Part shown: positions 1 through 6,491 of the stretch, one piece after another
Numbering within the stretch: position 1 is the first letter of the stretch
Layout: the number at the start of each line of letters is the position of its first letter
From: Peptococcaceae bacterium UBA4997
Lineage (GTDB): Bacteria; Bacillota; Dehalobacteriia; UBA4068; UBA4997
Direction of reading: 5' to 3'
DNA length: 7,554 nucleotides
Assembly: GCA_002398485.1 (NCBI GenBank)
Contig: DGYV01000057.1
Coordinates: 1,879-9,432, forward strand
The notes under the pieces: model-generated
The model's input: the letters and a program-made list of their open reading frames with translations, nothing else
What the model was told of the DNA's origin: nothing
Databases searched by the model: none
Program-made: the position numbers and the translations under genes

Positions 1-1029
1 ATAGATGGCATAAAGGTTATCGTTTTTTATCCGCATAATGGTGTGAGCCGCGCGCAATATTTGCAAATGGCCACCACAGACGGTAATAATACTAATGTGG
101 TTGCTGTAAAAGGCAATTTTGATAATTGCCAAACCGGTGTTAAAGAAATTTTCGGTAATGCGGATATGGCAAAACGCTTGGCTTTGCAGAACAAAGAATT
201 TTCTTCCGCCAACTCCATAAATTGGGGCAGGTTGTTACCGCAGATAATTTATTATTTTTGGGCTTATGGGCAAATGTTAAAACAAGATGCCTTAAAAGCA
301 GGCGAAGCTATGAATGTTGTGGTTCCCACAGGTAATTTCGGTAATATTTTAGCAGGTTATTATGCAAAGGCCATGGGGCTTCCCATTAAAACAATGATTT
401 GCGCTTCCAATTCCAATAAAGTGCTTACAGATGTTTTGCAGACGGGTACTTATGACCGCCGCAGGGATTTTGTAAAAACTACAAGCCCTTCCATGGATAT
501 TTTGGTAAGCAGTAATTTTGAACGTTTTCTGTTTGCCATGAGCAACGGCGATGGTAACATGGTTGCGAGGTGCTTTAATGATTTGAACACCAAGGGTATT
601 TTTACGGTGCCTGAGGAAGTTAAAGCAAACTGGCAAAAAGTTATGGTAGGCGGTTATGCTGAAGAAGCAGAAGTTAAAAAGACCATAGGTGATACGTTTA
701 AAAATAATGGTTATGCATTGGATCCGCATACGGCTGTGGCTGTTAAAGTTTGTGAGGATTATATGCATGAAAATACAGATGATACACCCGTTGTTATTGT
801 TTCTACTGCCAGCCCTTATAAATTCGGTAGAGCAGTTTTGGAAGCGATAGAGGGCACGGCGCCTGCTGCTGAAATGGCAGAAGCCCAGGTATTGGCACAT
901 CTTTCCGAAGTTATAAAAACGCCTGTGCATTATGCTTTGGCCGAAGTGGAAAATAAACCTATTTTACATAAAACGGTGGTTGACGTTTCGGAAATGCCCG
1001 CTATAGTAGCAAAAATTTTGGAGATTTAA
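1..1029 (+). CDS. thrC: Threonine synthase, 3' part (5' end outside window)
   Basis: Threonine synthase is a PLP enzyme that converts O-phosphohomoserine to threonine, the last step of threonine synthesis in the cytoplasm. The reading frame is open from base 1, beginning IDGIKVIVFYPHNGVS, so the GTG at 43 is an internal codon and the real start lies upstream. The 342 visible residues compare with roughly 460-500 in the long (fungal/E. coli-like) ThrC class, so the N-terminal third with the PLP-binding lysine is missing. Class signatures are visible: NSINWGRLLPQI near visible residues 71-82, the phosphate-binding loop VVPTGNFGN near 107-115, and the C-terminal segment VSTASPYKFGRAVLEAI, which matches the usual TAHPAKF-type region. 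The gene ends in TAA. No GC-rich terminator follows it, so read-through toward the pfl riboswitch is possible. Product identity is secure; regulation cannot be judged without the 5' end. Confidence 0.95.
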   Translation: MDGIKVIVFYPHNGVSRAQYLQMATTDGNNTNVVAVKGNFDNCQTGVKEIFGNADMAKRLALQNKEFSSANSINWGRLLPQIIYYFWAYGQMLKQDALKAGEAMNVVVPTGNFGNILAGYYAKAMGLPIKTMICASNSNKVLTDVLQTGTYDRRRDFVKTTSPSMDILVSSNFERFLFAMSNGDGNMVARCFNDLNTKGIFTVPEEVKANWQKVMVGGYAEEAEVKKTIGDTFKNNGYALDPHTAVAVKVCEDYMHENTDDTPVVIVSTASPYKFGRAVLEAIEGTAPAAEMAEAQVLAHLSEVIKTPVHYALAEVENKPILHKTVVDVSEMPAIVAKILEI

Positions 1030-1030
1030 A

Positions 1031-1070
1031 TAATAATTACTCTGAAAATTTGTTTAATTGATAATTATTA
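1031..1070. repeat. AT-only inverted repeat between thrC and the pfl promoter
   Basis: TAATAATTA at 1031-1039 is the exact reverse complement of TAATTATTA at 1062-1070, giving 9-bp arms around a 22-base loop. It lies directly after the thrC stop codon and 9 bases before the -35 box at 1080. There is no GC pair and no following T-run, so it is not a convincing terminator. It could stabilise the thrC mRNA 3' end, be a regulator site upstream of the pfl promoter, or be chance in AT-rich DNA. Confidence 0.4.
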
Positions 1071-1079
1071 CTGAAAGTG

Positions 1080-1108
1080 TTGACAAAGATGATTTTGCAA
1101 TGTATAAT
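1080..1108 (+). promoter_or_regulatory. Promoter of the pflB-pflA operon
   Basis: The -35 TTGACA (1080-1085) and -10 TATAAT (1103-1108) both match the housekeeping sigma consensus perfectly with the optimal 17-base spacer. Transcription would start near 1115, just before the first riboswitch helix begins at 1118, which supports the pairing of promoter and RNA element. A perfect consensus predicts strong constitutive initiation, with control left to the downstream RNA. Confidence 0.9.
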
Positions 1109-1117
1109 TATGCTATA

Positions 1118-1192
1118 AACAGTATGGCTGACGGATGATTGTAGAGTTTACTACAGTGTTGTACTGTTTGGTAAAGGCCGGCCGTCTGGGCA
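1118..1192 (+). promoter_or_regulatory. ZTP riboswitch (pfl RNA motif)
   Basis: This matches the pfl motif, a riboswitch sensing ZTP/ZMP (AICAR derivatives), in order and pairing. P1 is AACAGTA (1118-1124) with TACTGTT (1162-1168). P2 is TGTAG (1140-1144) with CTACA (1151-1155). The joining strand GGCTGACGG (1126-1134) precedes P2. The 3' domain carries the conserved CCGNCTGGGCA at 1182-1192. GACGG (1130-1134) can pair perfectly with CCGTC (1182-1186), the pseudoknot that defines the class, and GCC (1177-1179) can pair with GGC (1189-1191) to close the small 3' hairpin. It sits upstream of pflB, the gene after which the motif was named. ZTP rises when 10-formyl-tetrahydrofolate is short. The conserved 3' core forms one arm of the following terminator, so ligand binding should prevent termination and turn expression on. 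The class call rests on recognition by eye, not on a covariance-model score. Confidence 0.9.
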
Positions 1193-1221
1193 ATCCTATT
1201 TTAGGGTTGTCCAGTTTTTTT
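1186..1221 (+). terminator. Riboswitch-controlled intrinsic terminator
   Basis: CTGGGCAATCCTA (1186-1198) pairs with TAGGGTTGTCCAG (1202-1214), a 13-bp stem with two G-U pairs and a short T loop, followed by seven T residues (1215-1221). Bases 1186-1192 are also the conserved core of the ZTP riboswitch, so the folded aptamer and this hairpin exclude each other. It lies about 100 bases upstream of the pflB start, making it an attenuator for pflB-pflA. It would also stop read-through from thrC. Confidence 0.9.
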
Positions 1222-1317
1222 AAGGCTATAATAAATAGTAAAAATTGATGTTGATTGGTTTCAAATTGTAAAATTTTGTTGGTGCAAGTGAAAAACCAAT
1301 TTAAGGAGGTATGTTTT

Positions 1318-3555
1318 ATGAAAGATAATTTTAAGGAATGGCATGATTTTATTGGCAGTTCTTGGCGTAATCATATTGATGTGGCAAATTTTATAAAATC
1401 CAATTATCAACCGTATTTAGGTGATGAAAATTTTTTGATGCCCGCTACCGCAAGAACCAAAAAGGTTTTAAAAAAGCTTAATAACTTACAGAAACTAGAA
1501 CAGGAGTTTGGCGGCGTTTTGGATATAAACACTAATACAGTTTCTTCTCTTGCTTCTTATGAGCCGGGTTATTTAGATAAAGATAATGAGATCATAGTTG
1601 GTTTACAAACCGACAGACCCCTAAAAAGGGGTATCAATCCGTTTGGTGGTATCCGTATGGCTAAACAGGCTTGTGAAGCTTACGGTTATAGAATGTCGCA
1701 CGAGGTTGAAGAACAGTTTATGTACAGAACTACCCATAATGAGGGTGTTTTCAGGGTATATACAGATGAAATGAGGCTGGCACGTAAAATAGGTATTGTT
1801 ACTGGTTTGCCCGATTCCTACGGCAGGGGCAGGATAATTGGGGACTATCGTAGGGTAGCACTTTATGGTGTGGATTATTTGATTGCCAAAAAGCAATATG
1901 ATAAAGCCAACTATGGCAAAAATACTATGGATGTGGAGAATATCCGTCATTCCGAAGAACTGTTCAGCCAAATTGATTTTTTGGGCAAATTAAAGGAAAT
2001 GGCAAACCAGTATGGTTTTGATATTTCCAAGCCTGCGGCAAATGCCAAAGAAGCTGTGCAATGGCTTTATTTTGGTTATTTGGCAGCTATTAAAGAGCAA
2101 AACGGTGCCGCTATGTCCTTGGGCAGGGTAAGCAATTTTATTGATATTTATATAGAAAGAGATATCAAAAAAGGCATACTTGATGAAAACAGTGCGCAGG
2201 AGCTTATAGATGATTTTGTGCTGAAATTAAGGTGTGCCAGGCATTTAAGAACTCCCGAATATAATGAGCTTTTCGGTGGCGACCCCATGTGGATCACAGA
2301 ATGCGAAGGCGGTATTACATTAGAAGGCAAACCTTTGGTTACCAAATCTAGCTATCGTTTTTTGCATACACTTTATAATTTGGGTACTTCGCCTGAGCCT
2401 AATCTTACTATACTTTGGAGCAAGGATCTGCCGGAGAATTTTAAAAAGTATTGTGCCAAGGTTTCAATAGATACAGATTCTATCCAATATGAAAACGATG
2501 ATTTGATGCGCCTTGAATATGGTGATGATTATGCGATTGCCTGCTGTGTTTCAGCCATGAAAATAGGCAAGCAAATGCAGTTTTTCGGAGCAAGGTGTAA
2601 TTTACCCAAGCTGCTTTTGATAGCCTTGAACGGTGGCAGGGATGAAAACACAGGCCTTGAAATAGGTCCGCAGATGAATGTTTATGAAGATGAGCTTTTG
2701 GATTATGACAAGGTAATGAAACGTTTTGTGGTTTACCGTGAATGGCTTTGCCGTTTATATGTAAATACCATGAATGTTATCCACTATATGCACGATAAGT
2801 ATGCGCTGGAAAAAATCCAAATGGCCCTTCATGATTCCGAAGTTGAACGTTTTATGGCTTTTGGTATTGCAGGTTTATCTATTTTAACCGATTCACTTAG
2901 TGCTGTTAAATTTGCCAAAGTTAAAACGGTTAAGGATGACCGTGGCTTGATAGTAAATTTTGAAGTAGAAGGGGATTTCCCCAAATACGGTAATGATGAT
3001 GACGATGTAGACAGCTTGGCGGTAAAAATAGTTGAAGATTTTTATGCGGAATTAAAGAAAAACCCAACCTATAGGGATGCCAAACATACATTATCCGTTC
3101 TTACTATTACCAGTAATGTGGTTTACGGTAAAAAAACCGGTTCAACGCCCGATGGCAGGCAAAAAGGCGAACCATTTGCACCGGGTGCCAATCCTATGCA
3201 TAACAGGGATGAAAACGGAGCTTTAGCTTCTTTGAATTCTGTTGCCAAACTGCCTTATGCTTGCTGTAGGGATGGTATTTCAAATACCTTTTCTATAGTT
3301 CCCGATGCTTTGGGTAAGGAAAAGGCACAGGAGATAGAAAACCTGGTGAACGTATTGGATGGTTATTTTAGGCAGAAAGCACATCATCTTAACGTAAATG
3401 TTTTGAACAGGGAACAGCTTATAGCCGCGTATGAACATCCTGAAGAATATCCTAATTTAACGGTAAGGGTTTCGGGTTATGCCGTGAATTTTACTAAATT
3501 AAGCCGTGAGCAGCAACGTGAAGTTATTGCCAGGACCTTCCATAATGAAATGTAA
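1318..3555 (+). CDS. pflB: Formate acetyltransferase (pyruvate formate-lyase)
   Basis: This glycyl-radical enzyme converts pyruvate and CoA to acetyl-CoA and formate in the anaerobic cytoplasm. The protein is 745 residues, close to the usual 740-760. The catalytic cysteine pair is C409-C410 in ACCVSAM (E. coli has CCVSPM), and the C-terminal radical site is G720 in RVSGYAVNF. Both are intact, so the enzyme should be active and not one of the diol or glycerol dehydratase relatives, which lack the Cys-Cys pair. I chose the ATG at 1318 because AAGGAGG at 1303-1309 lies 8 bases before it; the frame stays open to a TTG at 1255, but that has no ribosome binding site. Expression is controlled by the upstream perfect promoter, ZTP riboswitch and attenuator. 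It is followed 29 bases later by its activating enzyme, forming a standard two-gene operon. Confidence 0.98.
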   Translation: MKDNFKEWHDFIGSSWRNHIDVANFIKSNYQPYLGDENFLMPATARTKKVLKKLNNLQKLEQEFGGVLDINTNTVSSLASYEPGYLDKDNEIIVGLQTDRPLKRGINPFGGIRMAKQACEAYGYRMSHEVEEQFMYRTTHNEGVFRVYTDEMRLARKIGIVTGLPDSYGRGRIIGDYRRVALYGVDYLIAKKQYDKANYGKNTMDVENIRHSEELFSQIDFLGKLKEMANQYGFDISKPAANAKEAVQWLYFGYLAAIKEQNGAAMSLGRVSNFIDIYIERDIKKGILDENSAQELIDDFVLKLRCARHLRTPEYNELFGGDPMWITECEGGITLEGKPLVTKSSYRFLHTLYNLGTSPEPNLTILWSKDLPENFKKYCAKVSIDTDSIQYENDDLMRLEYGDDYAIACCVSAMKIGKQMQFFGARCNLPKLLLIALNGGRDENTGLEIGPQMNVYEDELLDYDKVMKRFVVYREWLCRLYVNTMNVIHYMHDKYALEKIQMALHDSEVERFMAFGIAGLSILTDSLSAVKFAKVKTVKDDRGLIVNFEVEGDFPKYGNDDDDVDSLAVKIVEDFYAELKKNPTYRDAKHTLSVLTITSNVVYGKKTGSTPDGRQKGEPFAPGANPMHNRDENGALASLNSVAKLPYACCRDGISNTFSIVPDALGKEKAQEIENLVNVLDGYFRQKAHHLNVNVLNREQLIAAYEHPEEYPNLTVRVSGYAVNFTKLSREQQREVIARTFHNEM

Positions 3556-3584
3556 TATTAAAAATATTGTTTGAAGGTGCATAA

Positions 3585-4346
3585 ATGTTAAATGATGTAT
3601 TTTCTAAAAATATTTATGAAAAAATAGGCCGTATCCATTCTTTGCAAACCATGGGCTTGGTGGATGGACCGGGCGTAAGATTTGTGGCTTTTTTACAAGG
3701 TTGCCCTTTGCGCTGTGAATATTGCCATAACCCTGATACACATGACTTTGCGGGTGGAAAAGTTTATTCCGTAAAAGACTTACTCAAAAGAATAAACAGA
3801 TACAGGGTTTATTTCGGTAAATTCGGCGGGGTAACTTTTTCTGGTGGTGAACCACTGGGGCAGGCAGAATTTTTATTGGCTGCTATTCGGGCTTGCCAAC
3901 AAGAAGGTATTCATACAGCCTTGGATACAAGTGGCTTCGTGTTTGATTATTTTGGCGAAAAAGTTATTGCTGAAGTAGATTTATTGATTTTGGATTTCAA
4001 ATTTACCAATACGGAAGATTATCAAAACAAAGTGGGTTGTTCCATGGCTGTGCCGCTCAATGCTTTATCTATTAGGGAAAAAGTTGCTAAACCTGTTTGG
4101 CTAAGGCAGGTAATAGTACCGGGCCAACATGATAATGCGGAAAATATAGGACATTTGAGGAAAATCATTGAAAAGTTCAGCTGTATTGAAAAAGTGGAAT
4201 TACTGCCCTTCCGTAAGCTTTGCCTTGCTAAATATGAAAATATGGGTAAAGCTTTTCCTTTAATTGAGCAGCCTGAAGCTTCCTCTGAATTGATCGATCA
4301 ATTGACAGGGGAGCTTGATTTTGAAAGCGTGCGTGGGAAAAAGTGA
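3585..4346 (+). CDS. pflA: Pyruvate formate-lyase activating enzyme (radical SAM)
   Basis: This radical-SAM enzyme abstracts hydrogen from the PFL glycine (G720 of the upstream gene product) to create the catalytic glycyl radical. Its 253 residues match the family, near 246 in E. coli. The iron-sulfur cluster motif CxxxCxxC is C40-C44-C47 in CPLRCEYCHNP, preceded by the typical GLVDGPGVRFVAFLQG. The SAM-binding GGVTFSGGEP is at residues 81-90. The absence of an inserted ferredoxin-like domain with extra CxxC clusters between these motifs points to a true PFL activase and not an activase of other glycyl-radical enzymes. The start at 3585 has a moderate ribosome binding site, GAAGGTG at 3573-3579. 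The 29-base gap from pflB contains only a small AT hairpin (3554-3568) and no terminator, so the two genes should be co-transcribed. Confidence 0.97.
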   Translation: MLNDVFSKNIYEKIGRIHSLQTMGLVDGPGVRFVAFLQGCPLRCEYCHNPDTHDFAGGKVYSVKDLLKRINRYRVYFGKFGGVTFSGGEPLGQAEFLLAAIRACQQEGIHTALDTSGFVFDYFGEKVIAEVDLLILDFKFTNTEDYQNKVGCSMAVPLNALSIREKVAKPVWLRQVIVPGQHDNAENIGHLRKIIEKFSCIEKVELLPFRKLCLAKYENMGKAFPLIEQPEASSELIDQLTGELDFESVRGKK

Positions 4347-4372
4347 TTTTGGCTAAATAAAAAGTACAATAA

Positions 4373-4399
4373 AAAAAGCAGCCCATTGGGCTGCTTTTT
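4373..4399. terminator. Bidirectional terminator between pflA and the zinc-ribbon gene
   Basis: AAAAAGCAGCCC (4373-4384) pairs with GGGCTGCTTTTT (4388-4399) around an ATT loop. The GC core is AGCAGCCC/GGGCTGCT, with an A-run on the left and a T-run on the right, so it can terminate transcription in both directions. It lies 26 bases after the pflA stop and 15 bases beyond the end of the convergent zinc-ribbon gene, serving both. Confidence 0.93.
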
Positions 4400-4414
4400 A
4401 TTTGCTTAAGATGA

Positions 4415-4690
4415 TTAAGCGTTGTGTTTCTGATAGCAATCTCTGCAATATACAGGGCGATCATTAACGGGTTTGAAAGGAACTTGGGTTTCCACACCAC
4501 AGTCAGCGCAGGTAACAGTAAACATTTCACGGGTATTGTTACGTTGACGTTTACGGGCTGCACGGCAATCAGGGCAGCGAGCGGGATCGTTTTGGAAACC
4601 TTTTTCGGCGTAGAATTCTTGTTCAGATGCGGAAAAAGTAAATTCAGCACCACATTCCTTACAGGTTAAAGTTCTGTCTTCAAAAGTCAT
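4415..4690 (-). CDS. Small double zinc-ribbon protein (zf-trcl-like)
   Basis: This 91-residue protein has eight cysteines arranged as two repeated CxxC...CxxC units: C10/C13 with C39/C42, and C61/C64 with C82/C85. Each pair of knuckles should bind one zinc ion. The text around them (LTCKECGAEF, CPDCRAARKR, CADCGVETQVPFKP, RPVYCRDCY) matches a widespread family of small uncharacterised zinc-ribbon proteins found in Firmicutes and some other bacteria. The basic stretch RAARKRQR (43-50) between the units suggests nucleic-acid contact, but that is inference. The start is set by AAGGAGG on the minus strand (plus positions 4700-4706), 9 bases upstream. It is convergent with pflA and divergent from the cold-shock gene, with its own promoter and a leader of about 100 bases. 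No precise function is known to me. Confidence 0.9.
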   Translation of the reverse strand: MTFEDRTLTCKECGAEFTFSASEQEFYAEKGFQNDPARCPDCRAARKRQRNNTREMFTVTCADCGVETQVPFKPVNDRPVYCRDCYQKHNA

Positions 4691-4793
4691 TATATTGAAC
4701 CTCCTTCATAGGTTTTCCTATTGTCTTTGTTACCGTGGCATCCATGTCCTAGAAGGAAGCGGAAAAATCCTGGGTATGCGAAACAAGTAGGTG
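4691..4793 (-). other. Long 5' leader of the zinc-ribbon gene
   Basis: This is the predicted untranslated leader, read on the minus strand. It can form an outer helix of GCAT/ATGC and CCA/TGG segments (plus 4738-4744 with 4771-4773 and 4776-4779, two-base bulge). Near the ribosome binding site there is a small hairpin TAGG-AAAA-CCTA (plus 4709-4720). I do not match it to a known riboswitch. The length is more than a simple leader needs, so a post-transcriptional role is possible but unproven. Confidence 0.4.
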
Positions 4794-4799
4794 ATATGT

Positions 4800-4828
4800 A
4801 TTATACACTCTATCAGGGCAAAAAGCAA
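4800..4828 (-). promoter_or_regulatory. Promoter of the zinc-ribbon gene
   Basis: Read on the minus strand, TATAAT (plus 4800-4805) is a perfect -10 box, with TTGCTT (plus 4823-4828) as a weak -35 box 17 bases upstream. The start point would be near 4793, leaving a leader of about 100 bases before the ATG at 4690. Confidence 0.75.
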
Positions 4829-4931
4829 GCATTTTGATAAAATAAAGCATTAAAAACCCTAAAATTGTAAGATTAATATAAATTTTTGGAAAAAATTTTT
4901 ATTATTTAAGGCAATAAAATTTGAAATAGTG
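4829..4931. other. AT-rich intergenic core between divergent promoters
   Basis: This stretch separates the minus-strand zinc-ribbon promoter from the plus-strand cold-shock promoter. It is strongly A/T-rich with A- and T-tracts, including a near-palindromic AAATTTTT-GG-AAAAAATTT block at about 4880-4898. No open frame with a ribosome binding site, and no RNA gene, is visible. It may act as bent DNA or an UP element for the csp promoter. Confidence 0.5.
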
Positions 4932-4960
4932 TTGAAAAGTTTGCTTAGATAGTCTATAAT
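4932..4960 (+). promoter_or_regulatory. Promoter of the cold-shock gene
   Basis: The -35 TTGAAA (4932-4937) and -10 TATAAT (4955-4960) are separated by 17 bases, with start near 4967 and a short leader of about 28 bases. An A/T-rich stretch with A-tracts (4881-4927) lies upstream and could act as an UP element. The promoter lies between the arms of an 8-bp inverted repeat, GTGTTGAA (4929-4936) and TTCAACAC (4972-4979). Confidence 0.88.
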
Positions 4961-4994
4961 ACAGGAGAAGATTCAACACAATAGGAGGTTTCAC

Positions 4995-5192
4995 ATGAAA
5001 GGCAAAGTAAAATGGTTCAATGCTGAAAAAGGTTTTGGTTTCATCGAAAGGGAAGTTGGCGGTGATGTATTCGTACACTTTTCCGCTATTCAATCTGAAG
5101 GCTTCAAAACTTTGGATGAAGGTCAGGAAGTAGAATTTGACGAGGTTGAAGGTGCCCGTGGCCCGCAAGCGGCTAATGTGGTTAGATTATAA
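4995..5192 (+). CDS. csp: Cold-shock domain protein (CspA family)
   Basis: This is a 65-residue single cold-shock domain protein, the standard length for bacterial CspA/CspB/CspD-type nucleic-acid chaperones that bind single-stranded RNA and DNA. It opens with [20 protein letters not shown]1 is KGFGFI (12-17) and RNP2 is VFVHF (25-29), with conserved aromatic residues W8, F15, F17, F26, H28 and F29 on the binding face. The C-terminus, [10 protein letters not shown], is the usual family ending. The ribosome binding site TAGGAGG (4982-4988) sits 6 bases before the ATG. It has its own promoter and terminator and is thus a one-gene unit. Its leader is short, unlike the long thermosensing leader of E. 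coli cspA, so it may be constitutive and not strictly cold-induced. The particular csp paralogue cannot be assigned. Confidence 0.97.
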   Translation: MKGKVKWFNAEKGFGFIEREVGGDVFVHFSAIQSEGFKTLDEGQEVEFDEVEGARGPQAANVVRL

Positions 5193-5203
5193 AACTACGT
5201 CAG

Positions 5204-5231
5204 AAAAGAGCCTCTTAATGGGGCTCTTTTT
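5204..5231 (+). terminator. Terminator of the cold-shock gene
   Basis: AAAAGAGCC (5204-5212) pairs with GGCTCTTTT (5222-5230), and the stem can extend by two more pairs to enclose the loop TTAAT. A T-rich tail follows the arm. It lies 11 bases after the csp stop codon. The left A-run gives it some activity in the reverse direction as well. Confidence 0.92.
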
Positions 5232-5275
5232 CTTTATAGGAAATTTTTAGAATAAACAGACAGAGAGGAGCGTAA

Positions 5276-5782
5276 ATGTCCATGCGTGTAGGTGTTATTT
5301 CAGACAGCCATTATATTGGTGGGGCTCCTTTGCCCAAAGCTCTTGAACTTTTACAGCATATGGGTGTCAGTAAAATCTTGCACGCCGGAGATGTGGGTGA
5401 TTTAAGCTTTTTGCAGGCTTTGGAAAAAATTGCGCCTGTTGATATAGTAGCGGGTAATTGTGATGGGTTAAACAGAGCTGAAAGCTGGGGCAGAAAAAAA
5501 ATTGTTGAAATAAATGGAGTAAGCATAGGCCTGATTCATGGCGATGGTATTGGTGATAATACGCCAAGCCGTGCACTTAAGGCTTTTGCAAGTCAAAAAG
5601 TAAATGCAGTGGTGTTTGGGCATTCTCATCAGCCCTTAAAAGAGGAACGGGATGGCATAATGCTTTTTAACCCTGGTTCCTGTAAGCTGCCGCGTGGTAA
5701 AGACCCCAGGCCTTCGTTTGGTCTTTTTTTTATAGAGGAAGGCAAGCTTAAGGCAGATATAATTTATTTTGGGAATATTTAG
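5276..5782 (+). CDS. Metallophosphoesterase, YfcE/MJ0936 family
   Basis: This 168-residue calcineurin-like phosphoesterase has the complete two-metal site of the compact YfcE/MJ0936 group: D10 and H12 in SDSH, D39 in HAGDVGD, N61 in GNCD, H88 in IHGDG, and the H116/H118 pair in FGHSHQP, followed by NPGS (132-135). Characterised relatives hydrolyse phosphodiesters in vitro with Mn or Ni; the physiological substrate is mostly unknown, so none is assigned here. The length is normal and no signal peptide is present, so it is cytoplasmic. The first ATG (5276) is preferred over the ATG two codons later because GAGAGGAG (5263-5270) lies 5 bases upstream. No good promoter is visible in the 44 bases between the csp terminator and this start; a weak TAGAAT at 5248-5253 has no matching -35. 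It may depend partly on csp read-through. Confidence 0.93.
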   Translation: MSMRVGVISDSHYIGGAPLPKALELLQHMGVSKILHAGDVGDLSFLQALEKIAPVDIVAGNCDGLNRAESWGRKKIVEINGVSIGLIHGDGIGDNTPSRALKAFASQKVNAVVFGHSHQPLKEERDGIMLFNPGSCKLPRGKDPRPSFGLFFIEEGKLKADIIYFGNI

Positions 5783-5801
5783 TTAATTTTGCCTGTTTAT
5801 A

Positions 5802-5830
5802 TTGTAAGGCTTTACCTGTAGTGCTATAAT
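5802..5830 (+). promoter_or_regulatory. Promoter of pncA
   Basis: TTGTAA (5802-5807) and a perfect TATAAT (5825-5830) are 17 bases apart, placing the start near 5837 and leaving a leader of about 32 bases. There is no terminator between the phosphoesterase gene and this promoter, so read-through could add to pncA expression. Confidence 0.82.
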
Positions 5831-5868
5831 GTACAGTATAAATTAACAGAAAGCAGGTGGGCTTACCA

Positions 5869-6444
5869 ATGAGTAAAAAAGCTTTTATTTTAATTGATTA
5901 CAGCAATGATTTGATTGCTCCTGATGGTATTTTATCCTGCGCTCCCACAACCCTTTCTTTAGTGCCTGTAGTATGCGATTATATGGAAAAAACCATTGCT
6001 GAGGGCAACTTTGTGGTTGTGTGCAATGATGTACACCAAGAGCCTGATAAAAACGGCAAGGGAGATCCATATCACCCTGAAACAGCCTTGTTCCCCTCAC
6101 ATAATATCAAGAATACTTATGGTTCGGCTTTGTACCCTGCGGTAGCTGAAAAATGGACTGAAATAAGTAACGAATATCCTTTCGAAACTACTTATTTTGA
6201 AAAAATGCGTTTTTCCGCTTTTATTGGTACCAAGCTGGATATTTGGTTGCGTTCCCGTGATGTTACGGAGGTAGTGCTTGCAGGTGTATGCACAGATATT
6301 TGTGTATTACATACTGCAATAGAAGCCTATGGCAAAGGTTATAAAATTGCGATTTTAGAAAAAGGCTGCTGCAGTACAACATCTGAAAACCATCAATTTG
6401 CCATTGATCATTGTAAAAATTTGCTGGGTGCAACTATTATTTGA
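5869..6444 (+). CDS. pncA: Nicotinamidase (isochorismatase-like cysteine hydrolase)
   Basis: It hydrolyses nicotinamide to nicotinate and ammonia in the cytoplasm, feeding NAD salvage. The 191-residue protein has the cysteine-hydrolase triad D10 (LIDYSND), K112 (FEKMRFSAF) and C141 (AGVCTDICVLHTA). The metal ligands expected of a nicotinamidase, and absent from plain isochorismatases, are present as D54 and H56 (NDVH) and H78 (FPSHNIK). The segments YHPETALFP, SHNIKNTYG and GVCTDICVLHTA closely resemble Bacillus subtilis PncA as I remember it. The ATG at 5869 is chosen because AGGTGG (5855-5860) lies 8 bases before it; the upstream in-frame GTG at 5857 is inside that ribosome binding site. 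It has its own promoter and strong terminator. No other NAD-salvage gene is in the window. A related amidase is the alternative, but the metal triad favours nicotinamidase. Confidence 0.92.
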   Translation: MSKKAFILIDYSNDLIAPDGILSCAPTTLSLVPVVCDYMEKTIAEGNFVVVCNDVHQEPDKNGKGDPYHPETALFPSHNIKNTYGSALYPAVAEKWTEISNEYPFETTYFEKMRFSAFIGTKLDIWLRSRDVTEVVLAGVCTDICVLHTAIEAYGKGYKIAILEKGCCSTTSENHQFAIDHCKNLLGATII

Positions 6445-6459
6445 TTTTAGTTATTTTTT

Positions 6460-6489
6460 AAGCTGCTGCCTTAAGGCAGCAGCTTTTTT
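6460..6489 (+). terminator. Terminator of pncA
   Basis: AAGCTGCTGCC (6460-6470) and GGCAGCAGCTT (6475-6485) form a perfect 11-bp stem around TTAA, followed by T residues to 6489. It begins 15 bases after the pncA stop. On the minus strand the hairpin is followed by A-rich sequence, so it is a good terminator for pncA but a poor one for convergent tspO, which ends only two bases away. Confidence 0.93.
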
Positions 6490-6491
6490 AT

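Noticed and set aside
349..930. Long minus-strand open frame (193 codons) inside thrC
   Set aside because: It is antisense to a clear threonine synthase, its translation resembles no family, and it has no ribosome binding site context.
1051..1075. Possible FNR-like half site (TTGAT at 1058-1062) upstream of the pfl promoter
   Set aside because: Only one half of the TTGAT-N4-ATCAA pattern is present, so there is no support for a full site.
1255..1317. TTG at 1255 as the pflB start, adding 21 residues
   Set aside because: No ribosome binding site precedes it, the added residues do not look like PFL, and a strong AAGGAGG sits 8 bases before the ATG at 1318.
4228..4653. Minus-strand frame of 141 codons overlapping pflA and the zinc-ribbon gene
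   Set aside because: It crosses a strong bidirectional terminator and is out of frame with the convincing zinc-ribbon protein on the same strand.
4424..4669. Plus-strand frame of 81 codons opposite the zinc-ribbon gene
   Set aside because: It is an antisense shadow of a gene with eight ordered cysteines and its own promoter and ribosome binding site.
5857..5868. GTG at 5857 as the pncA start
   Set aside because: It lies inside the AGGTGG ribosome binding site that serves the ATG at 5869, and the added residues are not part of the family.
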